Assembly (NCBI GenBank): GCA_016297805.1
Contig: JAEDFX010000054.1
Span: forward strand, 1 to 15,260
Origin: Treponema sp.
GTDB lineage: Bacteria > Spirochaetota > Spirochaetia > Treponematales > Treponemataceae
Length of the DNA stretch: 15,260 nucleotides
Direction of reading: 5' to 3'
Below the pieces are notes generated by a model. The model was not told the origin of the DNA and searched no databases. It worked only from the letters and a program-made list of their open reading frames with translations. The position numbers and the translations under genes were made by a program. Positions 12,325 to 15,260 of this stretch are shown here, piece by piece. How positions within the stretch are numbered: position 1 is the stretch's first letter; the number at the start of each line of letters is the position of its first letter.

Positions 12325-15260
12325 ATGAAGAAATCGGTAATTTTAGCACTCTGTTTTTTATCTGTTACGAGTCTTTTTTCACAGGCTAAAGATAAATTTT
12401 TAAAGGATTATGTATCTAGAATTTGGAATGCTGAAGATGGAATTCCTGTAAACTCTATTACAGATATTTGTCAGGATAAAGACGGCTATATATTTTTTGG
12501 AACATACAGTGGTTTAATTCGTTTTGACGGTGTTAAATTTAAAACTCTAAGTAAGATTACTGATAAAAAGTATGACTTTCTTTCTGCTCGTTCAATAATG
12601 CAGGATTCAAGAGAAAACTTTTGGGTTGGTTCCAATGATGAAGGTGCATTCTGTTTGAGAAAAGACGGTGAGATTGTTAAGTTTTCAACAGAAAACGGAC
12701 TTCCTAATAATTCAATCAGAGCCTTTTGTGAAGATGCCAATGGTTATATTTGGATTGGTACTGCATCTGGAATTGCATGTGTAAACCCTAATTATGAAAT
12801 AGTTCAGCTTCCAGGTTTTTCAAATATCCCATTAGACAACCTGTTTATTGTTTCTCAGCTTTATTGCGATACTGCAGGTCGTATCTGGATAGTTACACGT
12901 CGTGAAAAAGGTTTATATGTATATGCTGATAGAGAGTTTTCTGAATATAAAGGAATAACCTGCATGGATAATCCAGTTGTTACTTCTATGACTCAGGATT
13001 ATAGCGGTGCTTATTGGTTTGGTGTTGCTCCATATTACGCAATAAAGGTTTCACCAGATGGACAGAAAATTCATAACCTTGGTTCTGGAACACAGAAAGG
13101 AACAATCGTTACTTGTATTTATCAGGATTCAACAGGAAATTTCTGGTTTGGTTTGGATAATGGAATCACAATTCTTCAAAATGGTGAATATTTCTATTAT
13201 GACAAATCAAATGGACTCGCAGATGAAAGTGTAGCAAAAATCATTGAAGATAAAGAAAAAAATATTTGGATTGCAACAGATCGTGGTGGTCTTCAGAAAC
13301 TTAGTTATGGAAAGTTCCAGACAACTTCAATGCCAACAACAGTAAACGCGATTGCTCAGGATGATTTTAGAAAAGTTATCTGGCTTGCGGGAGATAATGG
13401 ACTTTACTGTTACAAGGATAATTCTTTTGTAGAAACTGAACTTACAAAATATTGTAAAAATGTTCGTATTCGTCATGTTTCTGTAACAAAAAATGGTGCA
13501 CTTTTAGTAAGTACATATGAAAAATTTGGCCAGTTAAAGTTTAATCTGGATGGAACTATTGAAAGTTGGACTAAAGCAAATGGTTTGGCAGGAGACCGAG
13601 TTCGAGTTGCTGAGGAAATGTCTAATGGTGATTTGTATATTGGAACTACAACTGGTCTTTCTATTGTTGATGCAAAAACAGGTGAAATATCACTGATTCA
13701 GAAAGGTGATCAAGTTTCTAATGATTATATAATGTGTCTTTTTGAAAATTCTGATGATACAGTTTGGGTAGGAACAGATGGTGGTGGAATTTTCGTTTTG
13801 AAGGATGGTAAGGTAGTTAAAACATATACTAAAGATGATAATCTTGCCGGAAACGTTGTATTTAAAATCACAAAAATCAGAAATGATGAAATTTGGATTT
13901 CTACAGGAAGTGGTGTAAGCCGTTGCAAGGACGGTAAAATCAGTTCATTAGATTCATCTACAGGTTTTGGTGGAGATGGAGTTTTCCAGCTTATTCCTGA
14001 TTTTTCAGAAAGACTTTGGGGAACAAGTAACCGTGGTATTTTCTTTGTTAAGATGGATGATGTAGAAGCAATTTTTGACGGGAAAAAATCAGTAATAAAT
14101 CCAAAATACTTTAATCGTTTGGATGGAATTACATCTGGTGGTGTAACATCAACATCACTTTCGATGAAAGATAATTATGGAAGAATTTGGTTTACTTTAA
14201 TCGATGGTTTTACAATTTTTGATCCAGTTAGAAATGCATCAGTAAATACAGCACCATATGTAAAAATTGAAGATATTTATGTTGATAGTGAAGAAGTTAG
14301 TGTTGTTGATGGAAAAATTGTACTTCCACCTCAGGCAAAACGCTTAAATATTAATTTTACAGGTATTTCATTTATTTCTTCTGAACAGATTCTTTTTAGA
14401 ACAAAGCTTGAAGGTTTTGAAGATAAATATACAGATTGGACAAATATTCGAATGGCTTCTTATACAAACTTAAAGCCTGGAACTTATAGATTCTCTGTTA
14501 TTGCCCAAAATGGTGATGAAGTGCTAACTGAAGAAGCTGCAAAACTTACTATCATAAAGAAACCTTATTTATGGCAGCGTCCATGGTTTGATGCAATTAT
14601 TGTTGTATTAATACTTCTGTTTATTTCATGGATAATTTATCGTCGTTTTGACAGAATCCGGAAAGAAAAAGAGAGAACAGAAAAGCTTTCAATTGAAGTA
14701 ATAAAGGCTTTGGCAGGAACAATTGATGCTAAAGATAAATATACCAATGGACATTCTGCCCGTGTAGCACATTATTCAAAAATATTAGCTGCAGCTTTGG
14801 GTGAAAGTGAAGAACAACAGATGGAAGTTTATTACGCTGCTCTTTTACATGATATTGGTAAAATTGGTATTCCAGACACAATCATCAATAAACCAAGTAA
14901 GCTTAATGATGATGAATATGCAATTATTAAAAATCATCCTGATATTGGTAGTCAGATTTTAAGTTCAATTTCAACAATGGAAAATATTGCTGTAGGTGCA
15001 CGTGGTCATCATGAAAGATTTGATGGAACTGGATACCCAGATGGAAAAGTGGGAAAAGATATTCCTTTAATTTCTAGAATTCTTTGTGTTGCAGATGCTT
15101 ATGATGCTATGACATCAAACAGAAGTTATAGAAATTACATGAAGCAGTCAGATGTCCGTAGAGAATTGCTTGAACACAGTGGCACACAGTTTGATCCCGA
15201 AATAGCCCAGAAAATGATAGATATTATTGATGCAGATGTGGATTATAAATTGCATGAATA
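12325..15260 (+). CDS. Two-component-regulator propeller / Y_Y_Y / HD-GYP receptor (cyclic-di-GMP phosphodiesterase), runs to window end
   Basis: A single open frame of 978 codons; the window stops two bases (TA) into the next codon, very likely the stop. A signal peptide (about 1-21, ending SLFSQA) leads to a large periplasmic region (about 30-650) of about 14 blades marked by repeats such as YIFFGTYSG, NFWVGS, YIWIGTASG, NIWIAT, TVWVGTDGG and RIWFTL, which is enough for two seven-bladed propellers. A Y_Y_Y domain follows (about 674-740), then one membrane helix (about 757-775) and a cytoplasmic HD-GYP domain with H810, HDIGK (842-846), HHE (895-897), DGTGYP (900-905) and VADAYDAMTSNRSYR. 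All metal ligands and the GYP motif are present, so cyclic-di-GMP hydrolysis is expected. GGAG at 12315-12318 lies 6 nt before the ATG. The propeller arrangement is known from hybrid two-component sensors of carbohydrates; the ligand here is unknown. Confidence 0.93.
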   Translation, partial: MKKSVILALCFLSVTSLFSQAKDKFLKDYVSRIWNAEDGIPVNSITDICQDKDGYIFFGTYSGLIRFDGVKFKTLSKITDKKYDFLSARSIMQDSRENFWVGSNDEGAFCLRKDGEIVKFSTENGLPNNSIRAFCEDANGYIWIGTASGIACVNPNYEIVQLPGFSNIPLDNLFIVSQLYCDTAGRIWIVTRREKGLYVYADREFSEYKGITCMDNPVVTSMTQDYSGAYWFGVAPYYAIKVSPDGQKIHNLGSGTQKGTIVTCIYQDSTGNFWFGLDNGITILQNGEYFYYDKSNGLADESVAKIIEDKEKNIWIATDRGGLQKLSYGKFQTTSMPTTVNAIAQDDFRKVIWLAGDNGLYCYKDNSFVETELTKYCKNVRIRHVSVTKNGALLVSTYEKFGQLKFNLDGTIESWTKANGLAGDRVRVAEEMSNGDLYIGTTTGLSIVDAKTGEISLIQKGDQVSNDYIMCLFENSDDTVWVGTDGGGIFVLKDGKVVKTYTKDDNLAGNVVFKITKIRNDEIWISTGSGVSRCKDGKISSLDSSTGFGGDGVFQLIPDFSERLWGTSNRGIFFVKMDDVEAIFDGKKSVINPKYFNRLDGITSGGVTSTSLSMKDNYGRIWFTLIDGFTIFDPVRNASVNTAPYVKIEDIYVDSEEVSVVDGKIVLPPQAKRLNINFTGISFISSEQILFRTKLEGFEDKYTDWTNIRMASYTNLKPGTYRFSVIAQNGDEVLTEEAAKLTIIKKPYLWQRPWFDAIIVVLILLFISWIIYRRFDRIRKEKERTEKLSIEVIKALAGTIDAKDKYTNGHSARVAHYSKILAAALGESEEQQMEVYYAALLHDIGKIGIPDTIINKPSKLNDDEYAIIKNHPDIGSQILSSISTMENIAVGARGHHERFDGTGYPDGKVGKDIPLISRILCVADAYDAMTSNRSYRNYMKQSDVRRELLEHSGTQFDPEIAQKMIDIIDADVDYKLHE

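Noticed and set aside
12325..12387. Lipoprotein signal at Cys10 of the HD-GYP receptor
   Set aside because: The residue before Cys is Leu and the hydrophobic stretch before it is too short; an ordinary signal peptide ending near residue 21 fits better, and the protein has a later membrane helix.
12486..13928. Minus-strand open frames within the propeller gene (12486-12740, 13725-13928)
   Set aside because: They are opposite a continuous receptor frame with clear domain repeats; no independent evidence for coding.
15241..15260. Truncated or broken receptor gene at the right edge
   Set aside because: The frame is open to the last base and the HD-GYP domain is complete; the final two bases (TA) suggest that the stop is cut by the window edge, not by mutation.
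1..15260. Mobile elements, CRISPR arrays, tRNA genes or phage genes
   Set aside because: I looked for transposase motifs, regularly spaced repeats, cloverleaf sequences and integrase or capsid motifs and found none.

Overview
The window reads as one continuous, gene-dense piece of a low-GC bacterial chromosome. I infer a spirochaete, most likely a gut or rumen Treponema. The grounds are overall style: A+T-rich coding sequence, strong GGAGG ribosome binding sites, a branched-chain amino-acid ABC operon with a CBS-ACT protein, a short ProB without PUA domain, and a large propeller/HD-GYP receptor. No rRNA or species marker is present, so the genus is a guess. I found no tRNA, rRNA, CRISPR array, insertion sequence or prophage gene.

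Layout. (1) 67-4196, plus strand: livH-livM-livG-livF and a CBS-ACT (AcuB-like) protein, packed with 1-bp overlaps or gaps of about 10 bp, ending at a perfect 13-bp hairpin. Together they make two permeases and two ATPases of a high-affinity importer for branched-chain or similar amino acids; the periplasmic binding protein is not in the window. (2) 4279-8782, plus strand: a membrane-bound SpoIIE/PP2C phosphatase, an HrpB-type DExH helicase overlapping it by 8 bp, and a DUF218 (YdcF-like) membrane protein 9 bp later. (3) 8763-11635, minus strand: proA-proB-proC, the whole route from glutamate to proline in pathway order, whose last gene overlaps the DUF218 gene tail to tail by 20 bp. (4) 11693-12214, minus strand: an unrecognised 173-residue protein directly upstream of proA, separated from it by a textbook intrinsic terminator. 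(5) 12325 to the window end, plus strand: a receptor with signal peptide, about 14 propeller blades, a Y_Y_Y domain, one membrane helix and a complete HD-GYP domain, predicted to turn a periplasmic signal into cyclic-di-GMP breakdown. It lacks a visible stop only because the window ends two bases into what is probably the stop codon.

No obviously new multi-gene system is visible. The points most worth following are the propeller-HD-GYP receptor, the terminator whose U-tract touches the proA ribosome binding site, a near-consensus promoter that predicts an almost leaderless mRNA for the unknown gene, and the CBS-ACT protein built into the transporter operon. Several likely starts differ from the longest open frames: livH at TTG 67, livM at 968, proA at 11635 and the unknown gene at 12214. 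The longest gaps between genes are only 82 bp (4197-4278) and 110 bp (12215-12324); both are described below.
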